Below are positions 43,458 to 53,121 of a DNA stretch of 64,000 nt, one piece after another. Under the pieces are notes generated by a model. It saw only the letters and a list, made by a program, of their open reading frames with translations, searched no databases and had not been told where the DNA came from. Within the stretch, counting starts at the first letter, position 1. Every line of letters begins with the position of its first letter. Both the position numbers and the translations under genes were made by a program. The DNA comes from Candidatus Dechloromonas phosphorivorans (GTDB lineage: Bacteria; Pseudomonadota; Gammaproteobacteria; Burkholderiales; Rhodocyclaceae), in the NCBI GenBank assembly GCA_016709495.1, contig JADJMS010000046.1:248001-312000 (forward strand), written 5' to 3'.

Positions 43458-44661
43458 GTGGCGCGTACCATCCCGATTTTTGCGGCAAAACAGCCGTCGA
43501 CCGTAACAGATCTCGAATTCCGTGTTTCACCACCGCTGGCGCTCTATGTTCATGTGCCGTGGTGCGTGCAGAAGTGTCCTTATTGCGATTTCAATTCGCA
43601 CGAGGCGAATGGCGAGATTCCTGAACGTGAGTATGTCGACGCACTGATCGCCGACCTGCAATCCGCCCTGCCGTTGATCTGGGGGCGACCGGTGGTTAGC
43701 GTTTTCTTCGGCGGCGGCACGCCTAGCCTGCTTTTCCCGGCGGCGATTGATGAATTGCTGGCCGCTTTTCGGGCGCTGGCCATGCTTTCGCCGGAGGCGG
43801 AAATTACGCTGGAAGCCAACCCCGGTACGGTGGAAGCGGCCAAGTTTGCCGGCTTCAGCAAGGCCGGCGTCAATCGGGTTTCGCTCGGCATTCAGAGTTT
43901 CAATGACGATCATCTCAAGGCGCTCGGTCGCATCCACGGGGCCGATGAAGCAAAACGTGCTGCGCAACTGGCCGCGGAGCATTTTGCGTCTTTCAATCTT
44001 GATCTGATGTATGGCCTGCCGGGGCAGACCTTGGAACAGGCGCTCAGTGATGTTGAAATGGCGCTGAGTTTCAAGCCGCCGCATTTGTCGTGCTACCAAC
44101 TGACACTAGAGCCGAATACCCGATTCGCTGCTTTCCCGCCTGAGTTGCCGGAGGGCGATACGTGCGCCGATATGCAGGAAGCGATTGAGGCACGACTGGT
44201 ACACTGGCTTCGCCAATTATGAAACTTCTGCCTTTGCCCAGACTGGCAAGCAGTGCCGCCACAACCTGAATTATTGGCATTTTGGCGATTACCTCGGCAT
44301 CGGTGCCGGCGCGCATTCCAAGCTGACCTTGCATGATCGCGTGTTACGGCAGATGCGCTGGAAACACCCGAGCGCATATTTGCAGAACATTCGTGCCGGT
44401 ACGCCGGTTCAGGAAGAAACCCGCATCGCTGCGGCTGGCCTGCCCTTCGAGTTTTTAATGAATGCACTGCGTCTGGCTGATGGCTTTCCACCGGCTTTGT
44501 ACGAATCACGTACTGCGCAATCAATCAACGGAATTTTGCCGCGCTTGCTTGCTGCGCAAGCTGACGGCTTGCTGGCCATCAGCCCGGAGCGTATTGCGCC
44601 AACCCTGCGTGGGCGGCGCTTCCTCAACGTTCTGCTTGAACGTTTTCTGGATGAAACCTGA
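43458..44661 (+). CDS. hemW: Radical SAM haem chaperone HemW, frameshifted near 44200
   Basis: A radical SAM protein of about 400 residues. LALYVHVPWCVQKCPYCDFN carries the C-x3-C-x2-C cluster site; SVFFGGGTPSLL, LEANPGTVE and GVNRVSLGIQSFND are the SAM-binding parts, and DLMYGLPGQT follows. HemW hands haem to respiratory enzymes. The first frame ends with LVHWLRQL at 44220; the next frame takes over with GFANYETSAFAQTG, then HNLNYWHFGDYLGIGAGAHS and a normal C-terminus. The start is a GTG at 43458, 5 bp after rdgB, without a clear ribosome site. The gene ends next to the convergent YidB gene. Confidence 0.93.
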
Positions 44662-45069
44662 TCAGGCGAAGAATTTGCCCTTGAGCATTTCCATGCCTTG
44701 GGACATCAGGTCACCGCCTTGCGGTACTTCACCGTTCGGGGTCAAGCTGTCAATCAGTTGCGGCAACATGGAAGCCAGGCTGCCGGAAGCTTCTTCACTA
44801 TTCATGCCAAGCTGGGATGCGATGTTGCCGAGTGACGAACCGCCAAGCACACTTTGAATCTGCTCGGCAGAAATCGGCAGATTCTGGCCATTGGAGACCC
44901 AGGAGTTGACGATGTCGCCCAGGCCGCCTTGCTCGAAGGATTGAATCAAGCCTTGCAAGCCGCCGTTTTGTGGGTCATTGACCAGTTTCATGACGGTTTC
45001 GAGGAGTGCGTTGTTGCCGCCGGACTGACCGCCGGCCAGAGCGCCGACTACTTGATCAAGAAGACCCAT
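44662..45069 (-). CDS. YidB family protein (DUF937)
   Basis: A 135-residue glycine- and glutamine-rich protein: MGLLDQVVGALAGGQSGGNN at the start, GLQGLIQSFEQGGLGDIVNS, then SAEQIQSVLGGSSLGNIASQ and LPQLIDSLTPNGEVPQGGDL. This is the DUF937/YidB pattern, a family of unknown function. A TTTC-GGAG-like stretch lies before the ATG. It ends directly against hemW on the other strand. Confidence 0.9.
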   Translation of the reverse strand: MGLLDQVVGALAGGQSGGNNALLETVMKLVNDPQNGGLQGLIQSFEQGGLGDIVNSWVSNGQNLPISAEQIQSVLGGSSLGNIASQLGMNSEEASGSLASMLPQLIDSLTPNGEVPQGGDLMSQGMEMLKGKFFA

Positions 45070-45138
45070 GTTGTTTCTCCGTTGGGGTTAGGGGAGAATC
45101 ATCGTAGCTGATTTATGCTGCAGCAATGTGAAGATTTG

Positions 45139-47172
45139 CTAAGTTGTCTGATCCAGACTCAGCGGTTCAAAACGCAGCCAGACGGCAAAGCGTGAACCGC
45201 TGCCGGTGTCACTTTCAACCGTGATTTTCCCGCCGTAACGCTCAACCAGCGAGAGACTGACCCAGAGACCCAAACCGGTGCCATCCGGTTTCTTGGCGGT
45301 ATAGAAAGGTTTGAACAGGCGCTCACGCTCGATTGGCGTCAATCCGGGGCCAGTGTCGCTGACCACCAGCTTGAGTCCGAGCGGCATGTCAGCTTCATCC
45401 CAATCCTCGGCGGCCAAGGTCAGTACACCGCCTTCGGGCATGGCCTGAATGGCATTGACCATCAGGTTGATCAAAACCTGTTGCAGTTCATTGCGGTTGC
45501 ACAGCACGTTGCGTACCGAGTCGAGATGCTGTTCGACGGCTATGGTGCCGCGCTTGAGCAAGTGGCCAACCAGTACCAGGCAATCCTGAATCAATTGGGC
45601 CGGGGCGACCGGCTCCAGATAGCCGACATAGTCCTGCGGGCGGGAAAATTGCAGTAGCTTGGCGACGATCAGGCGGATGCGGTGAACCTGCTCCTGAATC
45701 AGCTTGATCTCGGGTTTGACTGGCTCTGCTGCATCACCAAGAATGTCGCGCAGGACATCCAGGTTGCCCTGAATCACGGCTACCGGATTGTTGATTTCGT
45801 GGGCAACGCCTGCGGTCAACTGGCCAATGGCCGCCAATTTTTCGTTCATCACCAATTGCGACTGGGCGGCTTTTAAATCAGCGACCGCCTGCTCCAGCGC
45901 AGCGGTGCGGCTCGCCACTTGAGCGTCGAGCGAGTCACCCCAGCGTTTGAGTGAGACGGCTTGCGCCTGCAGTCGGTCAAGCAGGCGATCAAAGTGCGCG
46001 GCCAGATCACCCAGCTCATCCCGACTGGCGACAGCGCCCACTCGGGCATTGACGTCATCTTGTTCGATGGCGGCCATTGTTGTGTGCATGCGCTCGATGG
46101 GTCGGAAAACACGCCTTGCCCAGAGAATGGCGAAGATGCCGGCGAGCCCCATGGCCAAGGCAAATAGTGCAATGATCAGGCCCAATGCCGTGCGCTTGGC
46201 AGCGACGAAAGGCCCTTCGAGAAAGCCGACGTAGAGCATGCCAACGCGCTGCCCCTGACTGTCGACCAGTGGTTGGTAGGCTGAAACATACCAGTCGGTG
46301 ACAACAAAGGCACGATCCAGCCAGGTGCGGCCTTCATCAAGCACCGCCCGATGCACGGCAGCTGAAACGCGAGTGCCGATGGCGCGGCCACCTTCAAATA
46401 GACGGACATTGGTGGCTATGCGTACATCACCGAGGAACAGGGTGGCTGTACCCTGGCTACCGAGCAGTAGCGCTTCTTCCGGGTAAACAATTTCATTCAG
46501 GCGGTCGATGAAAGCCAGATTTTTATTGAGCAAGACACCGCCGGCGAGGATGCCCAGTAGTTTGCCCTGGCCATCATGAACCGGCGCCGCGCTGTGGATG
46601 ACCATGCCGCGATCCTCGGTCGCTCGCTGGTCGGCCGTCGCATTGGCCGTGGCCACCAATGGCGTGCGTGCCTGCTCGACGAGTTGCGGGTTGAGCAAGC
46701 GAAGCTGCTCAGTCGTAAAAATGTCTGTTTCGGTGCGCGCCCGGCCATTTTTTGCCGATTCGAGAACAGCCCAGGCATTGGCGGCCAAACTGTTGCGGTC
46801 AACGTCCAAAAAGTACAAAAAATCCAGCTTTTGCCCTTGGCGTACATCGTCGAGCAATTGGGCTGTCGCACCAATTCGCTCCGCCGCCGGGCGCGACAGA
46901 GTGCGCGCAAGTCGTTCCGAACTGGCCAAACTTTCGACCGAGCGCCCGATGCCTTCCGAAACCCGCTCGAAATAGCCGTGAGCAACGGCCAGATCAGCCC
47001 TGACTTTGGTTATCAATAGGCGATCAAGATAATCGCCACCCCAGATCGCCAGCACTGCCAGCAAAACAGGTAGAACGACGGCCAACGGCAGCAGTGCCAA
47101 TAATAGGAGGCGGACGCGGATCGAACGTCGGCCGGGGGCTTGGTGTTCGTTCAAACGCCCCACGCCTGACAT
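45139..47172 (-). CDS. Sensor histidine kinase with Cache-type sensor and HAMP
   Basis: A 677-residue membrane kinase. A membrane helix (LLLALLPLAVVLPVLLAVLA) leads to a double-Cache-like periplasmic region (YFLDVDRNSLAANAWAVLES; GMVIHSAAPVHDGQGKLLGI), a second helix (LGLIIALFALAMGLAGIFAI), HAMP, a coiled coil, then the kinase core: AGVAHEINNPVAVIQGNLDV (phospho-His), LINLMVNAIQAMPEGG, VSDTGPGLTPIE, GTGLGLWVSLSLV. It resembles kinases partnered with NtrC-type regulators. The start at 47172 lies inside the end of the regulator gene (22 bp overlap); an upstream frame reaches 47238. The stimulus is unknown. Confidence 0.92.
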   Translation of the reverse strand: MSGVGRLNEHQAPGRRSIRVRLLLLALLPLAVVLPVLLAVLAIWGGDYLDRLLITKVRADLAVAHGYFERVSEGIGRSVESLASSERLARTLSRPAAERIGATAQLLDDVRQGQKLDFLYFLDVDRNSLAANAWAVLESAKNGRARTETDIFTTEQLRLLNPQLVEQARTPLVATANATADQRATEDRGMVIHSAAPVHDGQGKLLGILAGGVLLNKNLAFIDRLNEIVYPEEALLLGSQGTATLFLGDVRIATNVRLFEGGRAIGTRVSAAVHRAVLDEGRTWLDRAFVVTDWYVSAYQPLVDSQGQRVGMLYVGFLEGPFVAAKRTALGLIIALFALAMGLAGIFAILWARRVFRPIERMHTTMAAIEQDDVNARVGAVASRDELGDLAAHFDRLLDRLQAQAVSLKRWGDSLDAQVASRTAALEQAVADLKAAQSQLVMNEKLAAIGQLTAGVAHEINNPVAVIQGNLDVLRDILGDAAEPVKPEIKLIQEQVHRIRLIVAKLLQFSRPQDYVGYLEPVAPAQLIQDCLVLVGHLLKRGTIAVEQHLDSVRNVLCNRNELQQVLINLMVNAIQAMPEGGVLTLAAEDWDEADMPLGLKLVVSDTGPGLTPIERERLFKPFYTAKKPDGTGLGLWVSLSLVERYGGKITVESDTGSGSRFAVWLRFEPLSLDQTT

Positions 47173-48509
47173 TTGCGATCCAGCGTTTTGCGCGACACGC
47201 CGAGACGCCGCCCGGCCTCTGATTTGTTCCCCTCGCAAGCGTTGAGGACGGCCAGAATGTGGCGTTTCTCAACCGCCTCCAGGCTTTCGTCGGTATTGAC
47301 GGCTTGTGTCGCGCTGGCTTTTGGCTCCGGGCCGAGGTCGAACCAGCCGAGAATCAGCGAACGCTCGATAAAATTGCGCAGTTCGCGCACATTGCCCGGC
47401 CACTCGTAGGCGGTCATGCGTGCCAGCGTGCGGCTGTCGAGTGCGAGTCGTGGCACATCAAGGTAAGGCGACAGTTGGCTGATGAAATGTTCGACCAGCA
47501 GCGGCAAATCCTCCGGTCGTTCGCGCAAGGGCGGCAGTGTTACTTCAACCACTTGCAGGCGGTAGTAAAGATCCTGACGGAAGCGATGCGCCGCGACTTC
47601 AGCCTTGAGATCGCGGTTGGTCGCGGCAATCACGCGCACGTCGACAGGGATTTCCTGCTCCGAACCAACTGGCCGAATACGTCGTTCTTCGAGAACACGC
47701 AACAGCTTGGCTTGTGCCGCCGCCGGGAGCTCGGATATTTCATCGAGAAACAGCGTGCCACCCCGCGCGTAGTAGAAAAGACCTTCGCGGCTCTGCTGGG
47801 CGCCGGTAAATGCACCTTTGACGTGGCCAAATAGTTCGGATTCGATCAGCTCAGCAGAAATTGCAGCGCAATTGACCGGCACAAAAGAAGCGCTGGCACG
47901 ATTGCTCATCCGGTGCAGTGCTCGTGCCGCGACCTCTTTGCCGGTACCGGATTCGCCGGTCAGCAAGACCGTCGCCGGAGTCGGTGCAATGCGTTTGAGC
48001 CGCTCGCAGGTGGCGAGCATGACGTCGGATTGACCAATCACGCCTTCAACATCCGCCACTCGCTCGCTGACTTCGCGGCGCAGTACGAAATTTTCACGTA
48101 CCAGCCGCGAGCGTTCGAAACAGCGCTGGATGGCGTTGAGCATCTGGGCCAGCGAAAAAGGTTTGAGCAGGAAATCCGCCGCGCCAGCACGCAGCGCGTC
48201 AATGGCCGTATCGAGATCGGCATAGGCGGTCATCAAAACCACATCGCCGGCGTAACCTTCATCACGCAACTCGTGCAGCCAGTCGATGCCAGAGCGACCC
48301 GGCAAGGCGATGTCGAGCACAATCAGGTCATACAAACGGCGCTGCAACAAAGGGGTAGCCTGTTCGACGCTGCCGGCGGTATCGACAACGCCGCAACGCT
48401 GGGTCAGCGCCCGCTGCAAAAAACTGACCATGCCCGGCTCGTCGTCCACGACCAGCACCGAATACTGTTTCCACGGCGCTTCACTGGCGTGCGCTTTATT
48501 CGAATCCAT
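47151..48509 (-). CDS. Sigma-54-dependent response regulator (NtrC family)
   Basis: A 452-residue regulator. The receiver domain has VLVVDDEPGM, the phospho-acceptor Asp in DLIVLDIALPGRSG and the Lys in FLLKPFS. The AAA+ domain shows GESGTGKEVAARALH (Walker A), ELFGHVKGAFTGA (sigma-54 contact GAFTGA), GGTLFLDEI (Walker B) and AATNRDL. The C-terminal helix-turn-helix is NKSEAGRRLGVSRKTLDRKC. The ATG at 48509 has an AGGAGA site 4 bp upstream and is preferred over the frame start at 48602. It overlaps the kinase gene, forming a two-component pair. Target promoters are not evident. Confidence 0.94.
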   Translation of the reverse strand: MDSNKAHASEAPWKQYSVLVVDDEPGMVSFLQRALTQRCGVVDTAGSVEQATPLLQRRLYDLIVLDIALPGRSGIDWLHELRDEGYAGDVVLMTAYADLDTAIDALRAGAADFLLKPFSLAQMLNAIQRCFERSRLVRENFVLRREVSERVADVEGVIGQSDVMLATCERLKRIAPTPATVLLTGESGTGKEVAARALHRMSNRASASFVPVNCAAISAELIESELFGHVKGAFTGAQQSREGLFYYARGGTLFLDEISELPAAAQAKLLRVLEERRIRPVGSEQEIPVDVRVIAATNRDLKAEVAAHRFRQDLYYRLQVVEVTLPPLRERPEDLPLLVEHFISQLSPYLDVPRLALDSRTLARMTAYEWPGNVRELRNFIERSLILGWFDLGPEPKASATQAVNTDESLEAVEKRHILAVLNACEGNKSEAGRRLGVSRKTLDRKCQAWGV

Positions 48510-48666
48510 GTCTTCTCCTGTCGAGGGCTGGATCATCGCAAACAAGCGGCTGTCTAGGCAACCGGATTGCCGATTTGTGGCCCGGAAAAACGTGTGCCGC
48601 AAGTGGATGTTCGCTATAGTCGAACCCTAGCGCCAAGCTTGGCCGGGAGTAACGGAAAGACACAGC

Positions 48667-49527
48667 ATGCAGCGTCTCAATATCAGTCATGTCACCGAGT
48701 ACCGGTTTGCGGCGCCGGTTTCCCTGCAGCCGCATCGCTTGCTCCTGCACCCGAGGGAAAGTCACCACATCAGGATCGAGTCCTCCGTCATCGATATTTT
48801 TCCTGCGTATGTCATGCAATGGAAGCGCGATGTGCTCGACAACTCGGTAGCCGTGGTGCGCTTCAGCGAAATGACTGAGCGCCTGTTGATTACCAGTAAC
48901 GTGGTTATCCAGCACTACGACGACAATCCTTTCGACTTTCTGATTGACGATTATGCCGTCAATCACCCCTTTGCCTACGCCAGCGAAGAGCAAGCTGATC
49001 TGACGCCGTTCCGGCAACCTGTGTATCCCGCCGATCAGTCGCTGGTGCAAGGTTGGCTTGACAGGCTGGGTCTGGTCCGGCCGATACAAACTTTCACTTT
49101 GCTTGACCAGATGAACCGCGCGATATGCAGCCAGTTCCGCTATCAAATGCGTGAAGAGCCTGGCGTCCAGACACCAGCCTTTACCCTGGCCAGCAAAAGC
49201 GGTTCATGTCGGGATTTCGCCGCCCTGTTCATCGAAGCCTGCCGCCACCTTGGTCTCGCCAGCCGCTTTGTCAGCGGCTACCTCAATACGCCGCTCAATG
49301 ATGGCTGTAATGGTTCAACCCATGCCTGGGCCGAGGTTTACCTGCCAGGGGCCGGCTGGAAAGGATTCGACCCAACGAGCGGCGAAGTCACTGGCAACCG
49401 GCATATTGCAACGGCTGTGGCCCGCCACCCCGAAGCCGTCCCGCCAGTCGCCGGCAGCTATTTGGGGCCACCAAATCTAAGCCCGATATTGAACGTAGCG
49501 GTGAGAGTAAGTGCGTTGCTCGGGTGA
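48667..49527 (+). CDS. Transglutaminase-like family protein
   Basis: A 286-residue protein. N-terminal half: HVTEYRFAAPVSLQPHRLLL, the bacterial transglutaminase-like N-domain. Catalytic triad: Cys in KSGSCRDFAALFIEACRHLG, His in GSTHAWAEVYLPG, Asp in KGFDPTSG. Such proteins are putative thiol proteases or amidases of unknown target. It is divergent from the two-component genes. No strong ribosome site except a purine-rich GGAGTAACGG stretch about 10 bp before the ATG. Confidence 0.9.
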   Translation: MQRLNISHVTEYRFAAPVSLQPHRLLLHPRESHHIRIESSVIDIFPAYVMQWKRDVLDNSVAVVRFSEMTERLLITSNVVIQHYDDNPFDFLIDDYAVNHPFAYASEEQADLTPFRQPVYPADQSLVQGWLDRLGLVRPIQTFTLLDQMNRAICSQFRYQMREEPGVQTPAFTLASKSGSCRDFAALFIEACRHLGLASRFVSGYLNTPLNDGCNGSTHAWAEVYLPGAGWKGFDPTSGEVTGNRHIATAVARHPEAVPPVAGSYLGPPNLSPILNVAVRVSALLG

Positions 49528-49634
49528 GCGGACAAAATTGAGGCTGTTTTCATCCGTGTTTGGCACTTTGCTCCCGAATACGCCAAGCCACTGAGAATGC
49601 CGCTGCATTACATCTTTTAACAATTTTCACTCAA

Positions 49635-49652
49635 CTGTGGCAAATGCCACAG
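49635..49652. promoter_or_regulatory. 18-bp palindrome upstream of the 83-residue gene
   Basis: CTGTGGCA-AA-TGCCACAG is a near-perfect inverted repeat (8-bp arms, 2-base centre), 47 bp before the small gene at 49700. It could be an operator for a dimeric regulator. It also could form a small RNA hairpin; no T-run follows. Confidence 0.35.
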
Positions 49653-49699
49653 CTAATCAAAACCATGTTGGCTATCCTTAATCACACGGAGGATAAATC

Positions 49700-49951
49700 A
49701 TGGCAACCACAGCAAAAGTCGCATTTTTCAAAAATGAGTTCGTGGTCGAACTTGATGATGGTCGGCACCTTGAACAGTCAGACCTTCAGGCTCTGGCCAA
49801 TGACCTGTATCGCGCAGGCGTACACGCCAATAATATTGAGTACGAATGGCGTCCAGGCCACCGCATGATCACTGCCGGCCAACAAGTCGCGCTGCGCGCT
49901 GCATTACGGCATCAAGAGAAGAAATACCAAGGCTTGTCGATTGCAGCCTGA
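49700..49951 (+). CDS. Conserved-looking hypothetical protein, 83 residues
   Basis: A small soluble protein that is not recognised. It begins MATTAKVAFFKNEFVVELDD and ends HQEKKYQGLSIAA; it has no Cys, no signal peptide and no membrane segment, with a likely beta-beta-alpha-alpha order. A strong GGAGG site lies 7 bp before the ATG, and a palindrome lies upstream, so it is very probably translated. It stands alone between the transglutaminase gene and the convergent ABC-F gene. Confidence 0.65.
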   Translation: MATTAKVAFFKNEFVVELDDGRHLEQSDLQALANDLYRAGVHANNIEYEWRPGHRMITAGQQVALRAALRHQEKKYQGLSIAA

Positions 49952-50012
49952 GGAAATGCCCAGGCAGGAGCAAAGCCTGTTTATTTGAAATTTCACATCG
50001 TGGCTAATAAAA

Positions 50013-50039
50013 GGGCGGATACCTATTCGGGTTCCGCCC
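50013..50039 (-). terminator. Intrinsic terminator for the ABC-F end of the minus-strand run
   Basis: GGGCGGA and TCCGCCC, with ACC/GGT extending the stem after a bulge, form a hairpin that is followed on the minus strand by TTTTATTAG. It lies 33 bp downstream of the ABC-F stop. On the plus strand it may also stop the small gene at 49700. Confidence 0.85.
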
Positions 50040-50071
50040 ATAGCAATCCTGTCAGATTCTCCGTCGTGGAT

Positions 50072-51751
50072 TCAAGTGCCACGTAGCTTGTGTGCGGCAG
50101 CCGCTTCTTCCCGCACCCGCTTGGCTTCATCCAGCAAATAGCGCTGGTAATCCTCCAGATCACCCTCGAATGGCTCAATCCCGCCTTTTGAGACCAGCCA
50201 GAATTCGTCGCATACCGCTCGTAGCAAGGCGCGGTCGTGGCTGACCAGCATCACGGTACCCTCAAACTCGTTGAGTGCCATACCGAGCGCTTCGCGGGTC
50301 GAGAGATCAAGGTGGTTGGTCGGTTCGTCGAGGAGTAGCAGATTGGGGCGTTGCCAGACGATCATGCATAGCACCAACCGCGCTTTTTCGCCGCCGCTCA
50401 TGGTGCCGACAGCCTGCTTGACCATTTCGCCGCCGAAGTTGAAGGTGCCGAGGAAGTTGCGCAATTCCTGCTCGCGGCCCGGCACGCTGCGGTTGCCGGC
50501 GGCGATGGCTTCCTTGGCGAGGCGCACCATGTGCTCCAGCGGGTTGTCCTGCGGGCGCAGCACGTCGAGTTCCTGCTGCGCGAAGTAGCCGATGCTGAGG
50601 CCTTTGCCTTCGGTGACTTCGCCGGCAACGATGCCGAGATCGCGGGCAATGGTCTTGACCAGGGTCGATTTGCCCTGGCCGTTGGCGCCGAGAATACCGA
50701 TCCGCTGCCCAGCCATCACCGAACGGTTGATACCGCTGACGATGACGGTTGGCGGCGTGCCGGCCGGCGCATCTTCCGGCGGCGGGTAGCCGACGCTGGC
50801 GTTGACCAACGAGAGCATCGGGTTGGGCAGGTTGACTGGTTCCTTGAATTCGAAAGTGAATTCGGCATCGGCCAGCACCGGCGCGATCTTTTCCATGCGA
50901 TCCAGCGCCTTGACCCGGCTCTGCGCCTGCTTGGCCTTGCTGGCCTTGGCCTTGAAGCGGGCGATGAAGGATTGCAGGTGGGCGATTTTCTCGGCCTGCC
51001 TGGCCACCGTTGCCTGTTGCAGCAGCATCTGTTCGGCGCGCATGTCTTCGAATTTGCTGTAATTGCCGCCGTAGCGAACTAGCTTGGCGTTGTCGATATG
51101 CACCGTGACTTGCGTAATGGCATCAAGAAATTCGCGGTCGTGGCTGATCATCACCAACGTGCCCTGATAGCGCTTGAGCCAGGCTTCGAGCCAGACCAGC
51201 GCGTCGAGGTCGAGGTGGTTGGTTGGTTCGTCGAGCAGCAGGATGTCGGACGGGCACATCAGGGCGCGCGCCAGTTGCAGACGCATGCGCCAGCCGCCGG
51301 AGAAGCTGTCCACCGGGTTTTCCAGCTGGGCAACACTGAAACCCAGGCCGAGAATCAGTGCCTGGGCGCGCGACGCGGCATCGTAATCACCGGCATCGTG
51401 CAGCGCCATGTAGGCTTCAGCCATGCGCATGCCGTCGTCGCTGGCTTCGGCATCGACCACTTCGTTGCGCGCGGCAAGCAGGGTCACGTCGCCGTCGATG
51501 ACGAAGTCGGTGGCCGATTGATCGGTTTCCGGCATGTCCTGCGCGACCTGACCCATGCGCCAGGCGCTGGGCATCGAGAAGTCGCCGCCATCCTCATGCA
51601 GCGTGCCGTTGATCAGCCCGAACAGGGTTGATTTGCCGGCGCCGTTGCGCCCGACCAGGCCGACCTTTTCGCCGGGGTTGATGGTAACCGAGGTCTTGTC
51701 GAGCAAGGTCTTGGTGCCACGGCGCAGGGTGACGTTTCTGAGGATGATCAT
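50072..51751 (-). CDS. ABC-F family ATPase (YheS-like)
   Basis: A 559-residue protein with two ABC ATPase domains and no membrane part. Walker A motifs GRNGAGKSTLFGL and GANGQGKSTLVKT, signatures FSGGWRMRLQLARAL and MSGGEKARLVLCM, and Walker B LLLDEPTNHLDL are all doubled. Between them lies the P-site linker region QQATVARQAEKIAHLQSFIA and ASKAKQAQSRVKALDRME, as in YheS. Such proteins act on stalled ribosomes. The C-terminal extension of E. coli YheS is absent. Start overlaps the ychJ stop by 4 bp. Confidence 0.92.
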   Translation of the reverse strand: MIILRNVTLRRGTKTLLDKTSVTINPGEKVGLVGRNGAGKSTLFGLINGTLHEDGGDFSMPSAWRMGQVAQDMPETDQSATDFVIDGDVTLLAARNEVVDAEASDDGMRMAEAYMALHDAGDYDAASRAQALILGLGFSVAQLENPVDSFSGGWRMRLQLARALMCPSDILLLDEPTNHLDLDALVWLEAWLKRYQGTLVMISHDREFLDAITQVTVHIDNAKLVRYGGNYSKFEDMRAEQMLLQQATVARQAEKIAHLQSFIARFKAKASKAKQAQSRVKALDRMEKIAPVLADAEFTFEFKEPVNLPNPMLSLVNASVGYPPPEDAPAGTPPTVIVSGINRSVMAGQRIGILGANGQGKSTLVKTIARDLGIVAGEVTEGKGLSIGYFAQQELDVLRPQDNPLEHMVRLAKEAIAAGNRSVPGREQELRNFLGTFNFGGEMVKQAVGTMSGGEKARLVLCMIVWQRPNLLLLDEPTNHLDLSTREALGMALNEFEGTVMLVSHDRALLRAVCDEFWLVSKGGIEPFEGDLEDYQRYLLDEAKRVREEAAAAHKLRGT

Positions 51752-52156
51752 TCGTGATTCTTTTCTTGAGGATTGATGTCACCATCGACGTAGAACCAGT
51801 GGCCGTTTTCGCAGACGAAGCGGCTGATTTCGTAGAGGCGGTAGCCGCGCCCGGCAATCCGGTAGCGGGCGATGAATTCGACGGTGGCGTTGCTGCTGTC
51901 TATCGCCTTGTGGCTTTTGATATTGAGGCCCAGCCATTTGGTGCCGCCATCTTCGGCCAGATTGAGTTCAGCCGGGCGGGTTGAGCTGTGCCAGGTGGAC
52001 AGCAGATAAGGTTCGAGCGCCGAGCGCGTAGGCGCAGTAACGCGAGCGCATCAGGGCTTCGGCATTCACGGCATTTTCAGCCCCTGAATGCAGTCGACCG
52101 CAACAGGCTGAATAGGCGCGATTCGAGCCGCAGGGGCAGTGCTCGGCGGGCTTCAT
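51748..52156 (-). CDS. ychJ: YchJ family protein with SEC-C motif, frameshifted near 52020
   Basis: A protein of about 135 residues. The N-terminus HCPCGSNRAYSACCGRLHSG is the SEC-C zinc motif, and RSRYCAYALG follows. From there a one-base insertion breaks the frame (as written it stops after AQLNPPG). In the next frame the rest reads LEPYLLSTWHSSTRPAELNL, VEFIARYRIAGRGYRLYEIS and VCENGHWFYVDGDI, the C-terminal NTF2-like part of UPF0225/YchJ. The TGA overlaps the ABC-F ATG and the start overlaps rdgC. Function unknown. Confidence 0.87.
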
Positions 52157-53070
52157 TGGCCCTCGACGACTTCGCCGCCCAGTGCTGCGATCAGTTGCGG
52201 CAGGAAGCGGGCGAGTTCGCCGGTCATCAGGGCAAAATCGGCATCGAATTGTTCGTCGGCGTGTTCGGCGGTTTTCTCGGCCTGCTCCATCAGCAGATCG
52301 AGGAAGGCGAGGCGCTTGATTTCCAGCTTTTCACTGAGGATGAAGGAAATACGTTCATCCCAGGTCAGCGCCAGCTTGGTCGGCAATTTGCCGGCAGCCA
52401 GGTGAGCCTTGATCTGGCCTTCGATGTCGTCACCGTCGAGCGCGTGGCGCACATAGCGGACAGCAGCTTTTTCTTCATCGGAAGACTTCAGCTCGCAATC
52501 GCGGTCGATGGTGAAACCGGCTGGAGCATCGCCACCGGCCAGCCAGTCGGCCATTGCGGTGACCGGTGAAATCTGGGTGTGCAGCATGGTCAGCGGGAAA
52601 TCGTCGAGGCAATGGCGCAAGTGTTCGATCACTTCTTCCGCCTTGCTCGGGCTGGAAGCATCAACGCAGAACCAGCCATTTTGCGGGTCAATCCAGACAT
52701 AGGTGGTGCGGCGACGGGTGAAGGCGCGCGGCATCAATTCTTCAGTGACGCGCTCCTTCAGTTCCTTCATCTGCTTGCGACCGGGCGCGTAACCTTGCTG
52801 CGCTTCGATGCCTTCGGCGCGCTCCTTGACTTCCTCGTTGACCACGGAAGAGGGCAGCAGGCGCTGTTCGACGGCAAGGGCAACCAGCCACTGGCCGCCG
52901 AGCGAGAAAACCAGCGCGCCATCCTTGCGCGGCGAGATCCAGCCGCGTGACGTTGGCTGGTTGCTCGGGCACTTAACGAAGGGGCCACGGGCCAGGAGTT
53001 CTTCAAATTTCGCCAGGTCGATATTCCATGGCGTTGGCAAACGGTAAAGCTGGAGGTTCTTGAACCACAT
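52153..53070 (-). CDS. rdgC: Recombination-associated protein RdgC
   Basis: A 305-residue ring-forming DNA-binding protein that limits RecA filament use. It starts MWFKNLQLYRLPTPW, then GWISPRKDGALVFSLGGQWL, LLPSSVVNEEVKERAEGIEA, and near the middle FTRRRTTYVWIDPQNGWFCV. These match RdgC across the full length. The ATG is 51 bp after trmB's stop; the stop overlaps ychJ by 4 bp. Confidence 0.95.
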   Translation of the reverse strand: MWFKNLQLYRLPTPWNIDLAKFEELLARGPFVKCPSNQPTSRGWISPRKDGALVFSLGGQWLVALAVEQRLLPSSVVNEEVKERAEGIEAQQGYAPGRKQMKELKERVTEELMPRAFTRRRTTYVWIDPQNGWFCVDASSPSKAEEVIEHLRHCLDDFPLTMLHTQISPVTAMADWLAGGDAPAGFTIDRDCELKSSDEEKAAVRYVRHALDGDDIEGQIKAHLAAGKLPTKLALTWDERISFILSEKLEIKRLAFLDLLMEQAEKTAEHADEQFDADFALMTGELARFLPQLIAALGGEVVEGQ

Positions 53071-53121
53071 TGCAGATTTCTCTTCTTGGAGGATGGCTCC
53101 GGCGAAAGGCCGGATGGGGGT

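Noticed and set aside
49630..49660. Sigma-54 promoter near the 83-residue gene
   Set aside because: TGGCA is present, but the GG to GC spacing is 11 rather than 10 bases and the -12 element is poor; the palindrome explains the sequence better.
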